NCBI GenBank assembly: GCA_964645625.1
Contig: CAZYAI010000051.1
Span: forward strand, 1-16,198
DNA length: 16,198 nt
Reading direction: 5' to 3'
Source of the DNA: AB-137-C09 sp964645625
GTDB lineage: Bacteria > Pseudomonadota > Zetaproteobacteria > Mariprofundales > Mariprofundaceae
Under the pieces are notes generated by a model. It searched no databases. It was not told the origin of the DNA and saw only the letters and a list, made by a program, of their open reading frames with translations. The position numbers and the translations under genes were made by a program. Numbering within the stretch: the first letter of the stretch is position 1; each line of letters begins with the position of its first letter. Positions 8,490 to 15,277 of the stretch are shown in pieces.

Positions 8490-8510
8490 GAATCGGACTC
8501 AATCCGATTC
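8490..8510 (-). promoter_or_regulatory. rpsF: hairpin in the rpsF leader
   Basis: A perfect 8-bp stem (GAATCGGA at 8490-8497, TCCGATTC at 8503-8510) with a 5-nt loop lies about 30 nt upstream of the rpsF GTG, inside the predicted leader RNA. Autoregulation by the S6:S18 complex on rpsF leader RNA is known in bacteria, so this could be part of such a site. I cannot confirm the consensus bulge. Confidence 0.4.
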
Positions 8511-8594
8511 AAGGTCAGCCTCAACGTTGGCACAGTTGAAGCGAGTATGTCCTGCATGTAACACAAGGGAAGCCCTTACATTACAGCGCGCCGC

Positions 8595-8622
8595 AGACTA
8601 TCCATAGCAGCCTGTCTGTCAA
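8595..8622 (-). promoter_or_regulatory. rpsF operon promoter (predicted)
   Basis: On the minus strand a perfect -35 TTGACA (8622-8617) is followed after 16 nt by TAGTCT (8600-8595), a 3-of-6 match to -10. Directly after it comes GCGGCGCGC, a GC-rich discriminator as seen at growth-rate and ppGpp-controlled ribosomal promoters. Transcription would begin near 8588, leaving a leader of about 125 nt. Confidence 0.6.
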
Positions 8623-8675
8623 AGAATTGCTGGAACACATGTGCGTTAGTGTAAATGTACAGTTTAGGGATTGTT

Positions 8676-8759
8676 ATGATGGAAATAATGCGTAACTATA
8701 CGGATGATCGGAGCAAGGGTAAAAAGGGTGGATCTTTTTTAGCTCAAACAGGAAAGTAA
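8676..8759 (+). CDS. possible short ORF upstream of the trypco2 gene
   Basis: A frame of 27 codons starts with two consecutive ATGs at 8676 and 8679, preceded by AGGG about 6 nt upstream, and ends at TAA 8757-8759, 22 nt before the trypco2 ATG. The product would be small, basic and Gly/Lys-rich (...SKGKKGGSFLAQTGK). It could be a leader peptide or small accessory protein, but a chance ORF is equally possible. Confidence 0.25.
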   Translation: MMEIMRNYTDDRSKGKKGGSFLAQTGK

Positions 8760-8781
8760 AAAATCACGGGGAGCAGGGGTT

Positions 8782-9081
8782 ATGGAAGGCATTGAACTAT
8801 CGGGTATGTTAAAAGCATTGCGGGAAGAGTTATGGAAGTCACAGCAAGAGGGTGAGGGCAAGGCGATTGCCTTTGATATGGGTGATATTGAGTTGGAACT
8901 CCAGCTTGTCACCAGTAAAAAAGCAGGAGTGGGTGGTAGCATTAAGTTTTGGGTTTATAACGCTGATGCCAGTGGCGAATTGGCACAGCACCTTACGCAT
9001 AAGGTGAAGCTTACCCTGACCCCCAAAGCCATGGATGCAGAAGGCAATGAAAAGAAGGGACCAGTACGCCTTGCGGATTGA
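8782..9081 (+). CDS. trypco2 (trypsin-co-occurring domain 2) family protein
   Basis: This 99-residue single-domain protein matches the trypco2 pattern: an opening helix 'LSGMLKALREELWKSQQEGEGK', a strand 'IAFDMGDIELELQL', a central 'GVGGSIKFWVYNA' and the ending 'THKVKLTLTPK'. This family was named because its genes sit beside trypsin-like proteases in bacterial NTP-dependent conflict systems, and a trypsin-like gene does follow 33 nt downstream. Its biochemical role is not established; an adaptor or recognition role is usually inferred. ATG 8782 has GGAG about 8 nt upstream. It is the first certain gene of the accessory operon, divergent from rpsF. Confidence 0.88.
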   Translation: MEGIELSGMLKALREELWKSQQEGEGKAIAFDMGDIELELQLVTSKKAGVGGSIKFWVYNADASGELAQHLTHKVKLTLTPKAMDAEGNEKKGPVRLAD

Positions 9082-9114
9082 TAAGAAAAATCAGTAGAGC
9101 TGGGAATAGTTACG

Positions 9115-10563
9115 ATGAACAAGATGGATAAGTTTGCAGCGGTGGTGGTTGACTTTGATGATGGGTCAACCCATCGCGGCACAGGCTACGCGCTGACGGC
9201 TGAACGCATCATCACGGCAAGGCATCTGATTGTTCCTGATTCAGGCGAAAATCCCGTCAAGATTCGCGTCTATTGGGAAGCCATTGCCGCGATGGTGGAG
9301 GCGACTGTGGTGGAGACACTTACTCAGACCCTTGACCCTGATTATGATGTATTATTGCTTGCCTGCACTGTGCCGCCTGAGGTGCAACATGCGGGCTATT
9401 TGCTGCGGGAACACCCCGATCGCTCGGTGAAATGGCAGAGTCGAGGGTATGCCCGTGTTGGCGAGGAACGGTGCGTGGCTGTTGGCGGTCAAACGGTTAA
9501 GCTGCGTGAATCCACCCTGATGCAGGGAGCAAGCTTTGAGGGTGGTCATCAGGATAATATCCTTGTGTTGGCAGCGGTGGGCAAAGTGGATGTGCCAGAG
9601 CATTGGTGTGGCGTATCGGGCGCGCCTGTTTTCCTCGACGGAACCGATAGTATTATGGGGGTGCTGGTAGCGTCGCCTCAAGGTTTTGCTGCGGGCAGAC
9701 TCTGCGCCACACCGATGTGGAGCTTGATGGCAGAGCAAGCGTTCACGACGGCATTGGGTTTTGATCAGCACTATGATGCGCTGGCTGAGTTAAAGGACGA
9801 GGTCGCCTGGTTGTTATCGGAACACGCCGATGTGTGTGACTTGTTGCGCAGGCAATTGTGTCCGCAGGCAGTGCAGGCGGAGGATGTCGCCGATACTTTA
9901 ACTCAGCAGGTGAAGCTGGAGTCATTGATTAAGGCATGCAGCAGCCTTGCAAACAAAAGCATCAAACGAAACCATCAACCGCAGGCTGATGTGCTGTTGA
10001 AGTTGCTGAATCATTTGTTGCCTCTCTGTTTTGATCCAGCGGTGGTGCATCGGGTGAGTCATGCAACTTCTGCCGTATGTTCCGTCGATATTGCCAACAA
10101 TACGGCAGCGGCGGTGGTGATGGCAGCGATGGGCAAGCGGGCGGTGCAATTTCGCCAGCATGTGGGGGATCGCGAGCCGACAGGCATCTGTTACCTGGAA
10201 AATCCCGCTTTGGATGCGGTGCTTGGCATCGAGGAGCGCGTCACTATTTTCAGCACAGAGCTGACACATCGTTTTTCAGGCATTGACCAGCTCCATCCCA
10301 ATCAGGCAAAGGAGCTTAAAGATTTAATCAGCTATGCCGTGACTTTTCTGGAATGCGAGGCGGAAGAGGGGAGAATTTATTATTTTCTCTATGTGTTGGA
10401 GAAATCCCCCAGCGAACAACATGAACAAATTATGATTTTTGAGCGCGTCAAAGCCTTGTTTCCGCCAATTGTCTTTCTTGGTATCAGCAGTGCCCCTGAG
10501 AGTATTAACCGAGACAGGAAGCTGTTTTACCACCTTAACAAGCTTTACGCCCCCAACAATTAG
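9115..10563 (+). CDS. trypsin-like serine protease with unassigned C-terminal domain (conflict-system effector candidate)
   Basis: Of 482 residues, about 1-215 form a chymotrypsin-fold protease. The catalytic triad can be placed at His37 (in ITARHLI), Asp78 (DYDVLLL) and Ser168 (GVSGAPVF), with the expected spacing. There is no signal peptide, so it should act in the cytoplasm. Residues about 220-482 are a separate, mostly helical then mixed alpha/beta region, including 'TAAAVVMAAMGKRAV' and 'YYFLYVLEKSP', which I cannot assign. Its position beside MoxR and vWA genes suggests a vWA-MoxR-associated (VMAP-like) module. ATG 9115 follows a weak Shine-Dalgarno (GGGA); a second in-frame ATG lies at 9124. 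The gene ends 9 nt before the MoxR start. It is probably the proteolytic effector, held inactive until the ATPase/sensor pair signals (inference). Confidence 0.85.
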   Translation: MNKMDKFAAVVVDFDDGSTHRGTGYALTAERIITARHLIVPDSGENPVKIRVYWEAIAAMVEATVVETLTQTLDPDYDVLLLACTVPPEVQHAGYLLREHPDRSVKWQSRGYARVGEERCVAVGGQTVKLRESTLMQGASFEGGHQDNILVLAAVGKVDVPEHWCGVSGAPVFLDGTDSIMGVLVASPQGFAAGRLCATPMWSLMAEQAFTTALGFDQHYDALAELKDEVAWLLSEHADVCDLLRRQLCPQAVQAEDVADTLTQQVKLESLIKACSSLANKSIKRNHQPQADVLLKLLNHLLPLCFDPAVVHRVSHATSAVCSVDIANNTAAAVVMAAMGKRAVQFRQHVGDREPTGICYLENPALDAVLGIEERVTIFSTELTHRFSGIDQLHPNQAKELKDLISYAVTFLECEAEEGRIYYFLYVLEKSPSEQHEQIMIFERVKALFPPIVFLGISSAPESINRDRKLFYHLNKLYAPNN

Positions 10564-10572
10564 GACACCATT

Positions 10573-11556
10573 ATGACCGTAACCAAGCCAGCCTACCTGA
10601 GCTTACAGCCAGGCCAGACCATGACCATAGAAACCCCAGGCGACCTGCCAGAGCAGGTGCATATTTTCGATGAAGTCTCCATTCGCGCCGTGAATGCCGC
10701 GATGGCAGCCAAACGCCCCTTGTTGCTTCGGGGCGACCCAGGCGTGGGCAAAAGCCAGTTGGCGAGGGCGGTGGCGCAGGCGTTGCACCGTCCATTGATC
10801 TCCTTTGTGGTGGATATGCATACCGAGGCGCATGATTTATTGTGGCAGTTTGATGCCATGCAGCGATTGGCCGAGGCGCAGTTGGGCAAGGCAACGGGTG
10901 AGGATCATGATTGCCTTCGCCAACGTTTGCAGTTGAATAACTTCATTCACCCAGGTCCTTTGTGGTGGGCTTTTGACTGGCAGGCAGCACAACATCAAAC
11001 GGAAGATGTATTACACGAGCAGGTGCAGCCGCTTGCTATAGGCTGTGACCCAGCGAATGGTTGCGTGGTGCTGATTGATGAGATCGACAAGGCGGAAGTG
11101 GATGTGCCCAATGGATTGCTTGAAGCGTTGGGTGATGGCTCATTCCTGCCCAAAGGGCGTAAAAAACCGATTGTGGCTTCGGGTGTCTCCCCGCTGGTGG
11201 TAATTACCACCAACGAGGAACGCGCCTTGCCCGATGCTTTTTTGCGGCGTTGTCTGGTGCTGCATCTGGATCCTTTTGCAGGTAGCGAGCAGGAAGTACG
11301 CCAGCGGTTGCTGGAACGCGGTCATCGGCACTTCCCTGAACTGGATCAAAAACAGGTGATTGATAAAGCGGTAACCATGCTGCTGAATGATCGGGCAGCA
11401 TGCACACTTAAACCATTGCCTGGGCAGGCGGAGTTCCTTGATCTGTTGCGTGCCGTGTATCATTTAAGCCGTGATGGCAGCGGGAAAAAAGCCGAAGATT
11501 TGATGGATGAAGTCGCTGAATTTGTGATGTGCAAACAGAAGGGGGCAAAGCGGTGA
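10573..11556 (+). CDS. MoxR-type AAA+ ATPase
   Basis: A 327-residue single AAA+ domain. Walker A is GDPGVGKS (54-61), Walker B is VVLIDE (165-170) followed by 'IDKAEVDVPNGLLEALGDGSF', as in MoxR proteins. Sensor-1 Asn214 lies in 'VITTNEERALPDAFLRRC' and the arginine finger is Arg225 or Arg226. The C-terminal lid follows ('LLDLLRAVYHLSRD'-like). MoxR ATPases act with vWA-domain partners as chaperone-like switches, and here the next gene encodes a vWA-like protein whose GTG start overlaps the stop of this gene. The Shine-Dalgarno AGGA overlaps the stop of the protease gene, so translation is probably coupled through the operon. About 30 extra N-terminal residues precede the AAA+ core. Confidence 0.92.
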   Translation: MTVTKPAYLSLQPGQTMTIETPGDLPEQVHIFDEVSIRAVNAAMAAKRPLLLRGDPGVGKSQLARAVAQALHRPLISFVVDMHTEAHDLLWQFDAMQRLAEAQLGKATGEDHDCLRQRLQLNNFIHPGPLWWAFDWQAAQHQTEDVLHEQVQPLAIGCDPANGCVVLIDEIDKAEVDVPNGLLEALGDGSFLPKGRKKPIVASGVSPLVVITTNEERALPDAFLRRCLVLHLDPFAGSEQEVRQRLLERGHRHFPELDQKQVIDKAVTMLLNDRAACTLKPLPGQAEFLDLLRAVYHLSRDGSGKKAEDLMDEVAEFVMCKQKGAKR

Positions 11557-14186
11557 AAGGTGCTGTTTGTCAGCGTGGCGACCTTTTGCGGGCGTTGGCA
11601 ACAGGCGATGATGCAGCGACTGACTTCATTGCCCAGCAGCTCATGCTGGAGCGCGTCAAGCCGTCAGTTCCTGATGCACAAGATGGCAACAGCAACGCGC
11701 CAAGTAGCGAGGCAGACAGCGGAGGCGAAGCCATGCCAAGCCCCAGCCTGCCGTCGCCACCCTTGCAAGCATTTCCCGCGATTCCATTCTGGCAGCTAAC
11801 ACAAAGCGAATCGTACGACGACGATGAAAGCCGCTTGCCCGTGACACCGTCGCAGCAACCTGCGCCTTACCAACGCCAGCCAGAGCCTGAGCCGCCTGCG
11901 CTGGTCAACTGGTCGAATTTATTGCCTCGCTTGCATCGAGGTGTGGGTGTTTACGCTTCGGCGGGGCAGGTGGATGTCGATAAGCTGCTGGATAAGATCA
12001 GTAAGGGCATAGAGCTTGAAGCCTTGCCGCGCCAAGGACGGCGAGGCTGGGGCAGTGCGGTGCAACTGATTGTGGATCGTCGCAGCCTGATGTTCCCCTA
12101 CCTTTTTGATCAGGCACGCTTGTATGCTGAACTGACCAGACTGTACCCCGATGCTATGTTGAGCATTGCCGAATACCGTGGCCACTCCGATCAATTATTG
12201 CTGGCAGGTTGTGGGCGTGACCGCCAGTGGAGCCTTCCTGCGCCTGATACGTTGGTGATTGCTTGCAGTGATATGGGCTTGCTCAGTGCCGAGCCAGAGA
12301 CGCGAAACTTTTGGCTTCGACTCGGTGAACAACTACACAATCACCATTGCCGCACGGTGGCATTGTTGCCTTCTGCGATGGATGGTGATGATGAGCTGAT
12401 GAAACGTTATTGGTCGCTGATTCCCTGGGCGCGTCCTGGCAAACAACCGATGGACGCTGATGCGCAGTTACAGTTGTTGCAGGTATTACTCTCGCCAGCG
12501 GTGCGTGTGGATATGGGTTTGCTGCGTGATGTTCGCCGTTTGATTGGTGCTGATGCAAGCATGGAGACGCGCTTTTTGTGCAGCAGCGCGTTGACCTCCC
12601 GCGCAACCACGGGCGCGAGGTTTGACCCTGAAGTAGCAAAAACCTTGCGGCTGCAATTTGACCAGCAGGATGAAGGATTGCGCCGAAGTGTGTTGCACTG
12701 TTTGCGTCACTGGCGCAGGCATCTGCCACCAGAAATGGGCGATGAGGAGATGCTCTCGCTTTCCACCGCCAGCCAGGCACTGTTGCCTGATGCCGAGGAG
12801 TTGATCCAAGCTAAACGCCGTTTGCTACATCTGGCAGAAAAAATAGGTAGGGGGGAGACGATTCTTGGTGTGGCTGGCTGGTTCCGCGCCTTATGCCAGC
12901 GTATTCCCGAACAGTTATGGCTGGATCCAGATCTTAAACCCGCCTTGCAGCAGTTGTGGCAGATGGCACATGCCTATGAACCCGATGCTACCCCGCCGCC
13001 AGATTATGACCCGCGTCATGCCGTGGCAGATGCCGATGCCGTGGTGCATCGCTGGCAGCTTTACCATGCCCCCGATGCCTTGCTGCTGGTGCGTGGGGAT
13101 TTGCCATCCAGTGGCAGTGACCAGGGTAGTTGGCTGGGTGAGATTCGCTCGTGCAGTGGTGAGTTTGTGTTGCATGCTGGGGATGGTATCGCCCCTGTTC
13201 GGCTGGTGGCGGAGCAGGGCAGGGGTTCATTGCACTGGCCGCAGGTGGAACGTTTTGAGTTGCGCAGTGACAGGGGGCGGTTGCTGTTGCAACGGCAAGC
13301 GCAGCCATCGTGGGCATCGGCGATGGGACGAGACAGCTACGGTCTGTGGGCGGAGTTTACGCTGGAACATAAAGGGAAGAAGGTTCGCCAACGCTTGCGC
13401 TGGATTCCACCGGGTGATTTTTTGATGGGTTCGCCAGCGAGTGAAGCTGAACGATGGGATGATGAAGGACCGCAACATGCAGTGACATTGACGGCAGGAT
13501 TTTGGCTATTTGATACGGCTGTGAGTCAAGCCTTGTGGTGTGCGGTGATGGAAGGTAACCCCAGTCGCTTCGAAGGGGATGCATTACCCGTTGATAGCGT
13601 GAGCTGGCATGGTGCGAAGGATTTTATTAAAAAACTAAACAGGATGGTTGATGACTTGCAGCTAAGTCTGCCCAGCGAAGCGCAATGGGAGTATGCCTGC
13701 CGTGCGGGCAGCAATACACCGTTTCACTTCGGGGATCAGATCACCACGGAACAGGCAAATTATGATGGTAATTACCCGTATGCTGGTGGAGAAAAGGGTC
13801 AGTACCGAGAAACCACCGTGGCAGTGACATCGTTTACACCGAATGATTGGGGAATGTGGCAGATGCATGGTAATGTGGGGGAGTGGTGCCGAGATGGTCA
13901 GCGGAAATACCAAGAGGGTAGGGTGGTGAACCCGTTAGGGCAAGAGGGTGGTGCAGACCGTGTGTTGCGCGGCGGTGGCTGGTACGACTACGGTGCGCGC
14001 TTTGTGCGTGCAGCCGGCCGCTTTGCGGGCGATCTTGACTACCGTAACTACAACGTTGGCTTTCGTTGTTGTGCCCGAGTTCAGGAACAGCAGGGAGCGG
14101 AGCCAGGCAGCGATCAAGGCTCGGCAGCGGAGCGACCGCCGACCGGATCGTTGCATGGCGGAGCGGGAACTAAATATGGCAAATGA
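11553..14186 (+). CDS. degenerate vWA-like protein (SAV_2336-type) with C-terminal FGE/CLec domain carrying VR1
   Basis: I take GTG 11553 as start (877 residues). It overlaps the MoxR stop as GTGA and has GGGGG 7 nt upstream; the frame opens at a GTG at 11529. A disordered Pro/Ser/Gln linker (about 40-115) leads to a vWA-like region (about 120-275) with 'LLPRLHRG', 'VQLIVDRRSLM' and 'DTLVIACSDMG'. The MIDAS motif is degenerate (DRRS rather than DxSxS). It resembles the N-terminus of SAV_2336-type proteins. A helical/mixed middle region follows. Residues about 614-840 are a formylglycine-generating-enzyme-like fold: RWIPPGDFLMGSP, LPSEAQWEYACRAG, NDWGMWQMHGNVGEWC, RVLRGGGW...GFRCCARV. The catalytic Cys pair of true FGEs is absent. 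The last 34 residues come from loss of the stop codon used in the paralogue. Probable role: sensor and switch partner of MoxR. Confidence 0.85.
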   Translation: MKGAVCQRGDLLRALATGDDAATDFIAQQLMLERVKPSVPDAQDGNSNAPSSEADSGGEAMPSPSLPSPPLQAFPAIPFWQLTQSESYDDDESRLPVTPSQQPAPYQRQPEPEPPALVNWSNLLPRLHRGVGVYASAGQVDVDKLLDKISKGIELEALPRQGRRGWGSAVQLIVDRRSLMFPYLFDQARLYAELTRLYPDAMLSIAEYRGHSDQLLLAGCGRDRQWSLPAPDTLVIACSDMGLLSAEPETRNFWLRLGEQLHNHHCRTVALLPSAMDGDDELMKRYWSLIPWARPGKQPMDADAQLQLLQVLLSPAVRVDMGLLRDVRRLIGADASMETRFLCSSALTSRATTGARFDPEVAKTLRLQFDQQDEGLRRSVLHCLRHWRRHLPPEMGDEEMLSLSTASQALLPDAEELIQAKRRLLHLAEKIGRGETILGVAGWFRALCQRIPEQLWLDPDLKPALQQLWQMAHAYEPDATPPPDYDPRHAVADADAVVHRWQLYHAPDALLLVRGDLPSSGSDQGSWLGEIRSCSGEFVLHAGDGIAPVRLVAEQGRGSLHWPQVERFELRSDRGRLLLQRQAQPSWASAMGRDSYGLWAEFTLEHKGKKVRQRLRWIPPGDFLMGSPASEAERWDDEGPQHAVTLTAGFWLFDTAVSQALWCAVMEGNPSRFEGDALPVDSVSWHGAKDFIKKLNRMVDDLQLSLPSEAQWEYACRAGSNTPFHFGDQITTEQANYDGNYPYAGGEKGQYRETTVAVTSFTPNDWGMWQMHGNVGEWCRDGQRKYQEGRVVNPLGQEGGADRVLRGGGWYDYGARFVRAAGRFAGDLDYRNYNVGFRCCARVQEQQGAEPGSDQGSAAERPPTGSLHGGAGTKYGK
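13959..14081 (+). repeat. putative DGR variable repeat VR1
   Basis: The 123 nt encode RVLRGGGW...GFRCCARV. They are framework-identical to 15155-15274 but differ at 18 aligned positions plus one inserted codon. Almost all differences are at codon positions 1 and 2 of codons ending in C or T that can be derived from AAC, AAT, AGC or ATT. Conserved codons (GCG, CGC, GTG, CGT, GCC, GAT, GGC, TTT) are interspersed unchanged. This matches adenine-specific mutagenic homing by a diversity-generating retroelement. No template repeat is present to prove it. Confidence 0.85.
14085..14166 (+). repeat. VR1 3' flank, copy of an 82-bp identical sequence (IMH-like)
   Basis: These 82 bases match 15278-15359 without a difference, although here they are read as protein and there they lie beyond the stop. 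Constraint or copying at the DNA level is therefore implied, as for the initiation-of-mutagenic-homing (IMH) region beside DGR VRs. The stretch is GC-rich and holds a small GAGCC (14100-14104) / GGCTC (14118-14122) stem. Confidence 0.75.
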
Positions 14187-14248
14187 TGCATGGGGTGGTG
14201 AATGTTTTTTGCTCGTGGCTTGCGGTGTGGGTTGTGGTCGGGTGTGCT

Positions 14249-14273
14249 GTTGGGTTTCGTTCCTCAACCCAAC
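14249..14273. repeat. single REP-like palindrome
   Basis: Arms GTTGGGTT (14249-14256) and AACCCAAC (14266-14273) enclose a 9-nt loop; read on the minus strand it gives a 'VGWVEERNPT' coding shadow. Palindromes of this GTAGGTTGGGTT type are dispersed widely in proteobacterial intergenic regions. It lies in the 128-nt gap between the two FGE genes and might also reduce read-through into the second gene. Confidence 0.5.
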
Positions 14274-14314
14274 CTACGCTGCCATAATATGATGCAAGCA
14301 AGAGAGCGTTATTC

Positions 14315-15277
14315 ATGAATATCTTTTCCAAAATAAAACAATCACTTTTCCCTGATAAAAAAATAACACCCGACAACAATCCTACCCCCTCAAGCCCCAA
14401 TAAAATCCTTGATTATCGTCATCCGTTAGAAAATGGTCAGCCACCAGTATGGGCGCAGGGCTGGGGGCAGGATGAGTACGGCGTGTTTGCCGAAATCTGT
14501 GTGCAACAGGTGGTACAACGCATGCGCTGGATTCCACCAGGGATTTTTATGATGGGATCACCAGATAGTGAGGCAGGGCGTTACGATGATGAAGGACCGC
14601 AACATGCGGTAACGCTGACCACGGGCTATTGGCTGTTTGATACACCTGTCACACAAGCCCTATGGCAGGTGGTGATGGGGGAGAACCCCAGCCGTTTTGT
14701 GAGTCCGCAAAGACCTGTGGAGGAGGTGAACTGGCATGATGCACAAGCATTTATCACTACTCTTAACGGATTAATTCCCCAACTCAGACTGACGTTGCCA
14801 ACCGAAGCGCAGTGGGAGCACGCCTGCCGTGCCACCAGCGAGACAGCGACTTATCATGGTGAGATGGCGATTAAAGGGGAATGTGATGCACCCGTGCTGG
14901 ATGAGATCGCTTGGTATAGCGGTAACAGTGGTGTCGATTTTGATTTACCTAGGGGGTATGGCAGCAGCGATTGGCGAGAGAAACAGTACCCACATAACAG
15001 GGCAGGCACACGATGCGTTGCCTTAAAACGCCCTAATGATTGGGGTTTATATGATATGCTGGGTAATGTATCGGAATGGTGCCACGATGGTCAGCGTAGT
15101 TACGATAAATCAGCGGTAGTCAACCCAGTGGGTTCAGAGGAGTCTGGTGCGGCTCGTGTGTTGCGCGGCGGTAGCTGGAGCTACAGTGCGCGCAATGTGC
15201 GTGCGGCCGACCGCAATGCGTACGATCCTGGCTACCGTAGCGACTACTTTGGCTTTCGTTGTTGTGCCCGAGTTTAG
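14315..15277 (+). CDS. stand-alone FGE/CLec-fold variable protein carrying VR2
   Basis: A 320-residue protein. Residues 1-35 are polar and probably disordered, with no signal peptide. Residues about 54-320 are an FGE-like domain with RWIPPGIFMMGSP (71-83), DDEGPQHAVTLT, LPTEAQWEHACRA (161-173), NDWGLYDMLGNVSEWC (241-256) and the terminal RVLRGGSW...GFRCCARV (281-320). It is paralogous to the C-terminal domain of the preceding gene. It shares the lead-in 'YGvfAE...RMRWIPPG', has clearly diverged upstream, but is nearly identical in the C-terminal framework. No catalytic FGE cysteine pair is present. The start is ATG 14315 with AGAG about 8 nt upstream. DGR variable proteins commonly use this fold as a ligand-binding scaffold. 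It probably gives the system a second hypervariable sensor. Confidence 0.88.
   Translation: MNIFSKIKQSLFPDKKITPDNNPTPSSPNKILDYRHPLENGQPPVWAQGWGQDEYGVFAEICVQQVVQRMRWIPPGIFMMGSPDSEAGRYDDEGPQHAVTLTTGYWLFDTPVTQALWQVVMGENPSRFVSPQRPVEEVNWHDAQAFITTLNGLIPQLRLTLPTEAQWEHACRATSETATYHGEMAIKGECDAPVLDEIAWYSGNSGVDFDLPRGYGSSDWREKQYPHNRAGTRCVALKRPNDWGLYDMLGNVSEWCHDGQRSYDKSAVVNPVGSEESGAARVLRGGSWSYSARNVRAADRNAYDPGYRSDYFGFRCCARV
15155..15274 (+). repeat. putative DGR variable repeat VR2
   Basis: The 120-nt counterpart of VR1 encodes RVLRGGSW...GFRCCARV and is followed directly by the TAG stop. It keeps two AAT codons unchanged where VR1 has TTT, showing the likely template state. Framework codons are identical to VR1 from GGC at 15251 through the final GTT. 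It lacks one codon after the Trp relative to VR1. Confidence 0.85.

Larger units (their letters stand above)
8462..8781. other. divergent intergenic region between rpsF and the conflict operon
   Basis: The 320 nt hold the rpsF promoter (8595-8622) and leader on the minus strand and a possible 27-codon frame (8676-8759) on the plus strand. No confident plus-strand promoter is visible. TTGTTA (8671-8676) with AACTAT 17 nt downstream is the best but weak candidate for the accessory operon. Confidence 0.6.

Noticed and set aside
8462..8566. N-terminal extension of S6 to an ATG at 8566
   Set aside because: The added 35 residues do not resemble S6, cover the leader hairpin, and a GTG at 8461 has a well-spaced Shine-Dalgarno at the expected N-terminus.
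8721..8739. AAAAAG/CTTTTT inverted repeat as a terminator upstream of trypco2
   Set aside because: The stem is almost all A-T, short, and lies before rather than after a gene, so it is not credible as an intrinsic terminator.
12865..13425. A 186-codon frame on the plus strand inside the vWA-like/FGE gene
   Set aside because: It overlaps completely a gene with recognisable domains, and its composition (Trp/Cys/Met-rich) is typical of an out-of-frame shadow in GC-rich DNA.
13959..14166. Shared C-terminal segments explained by simple recent gene duplication
   Set aside because: The two FGE domains have diverged throughout upstream of the segment, while the framework and the 82-bp flank are identical. 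The differences inside are non-synonymous and adenine-biased, which duplication alone does not give.
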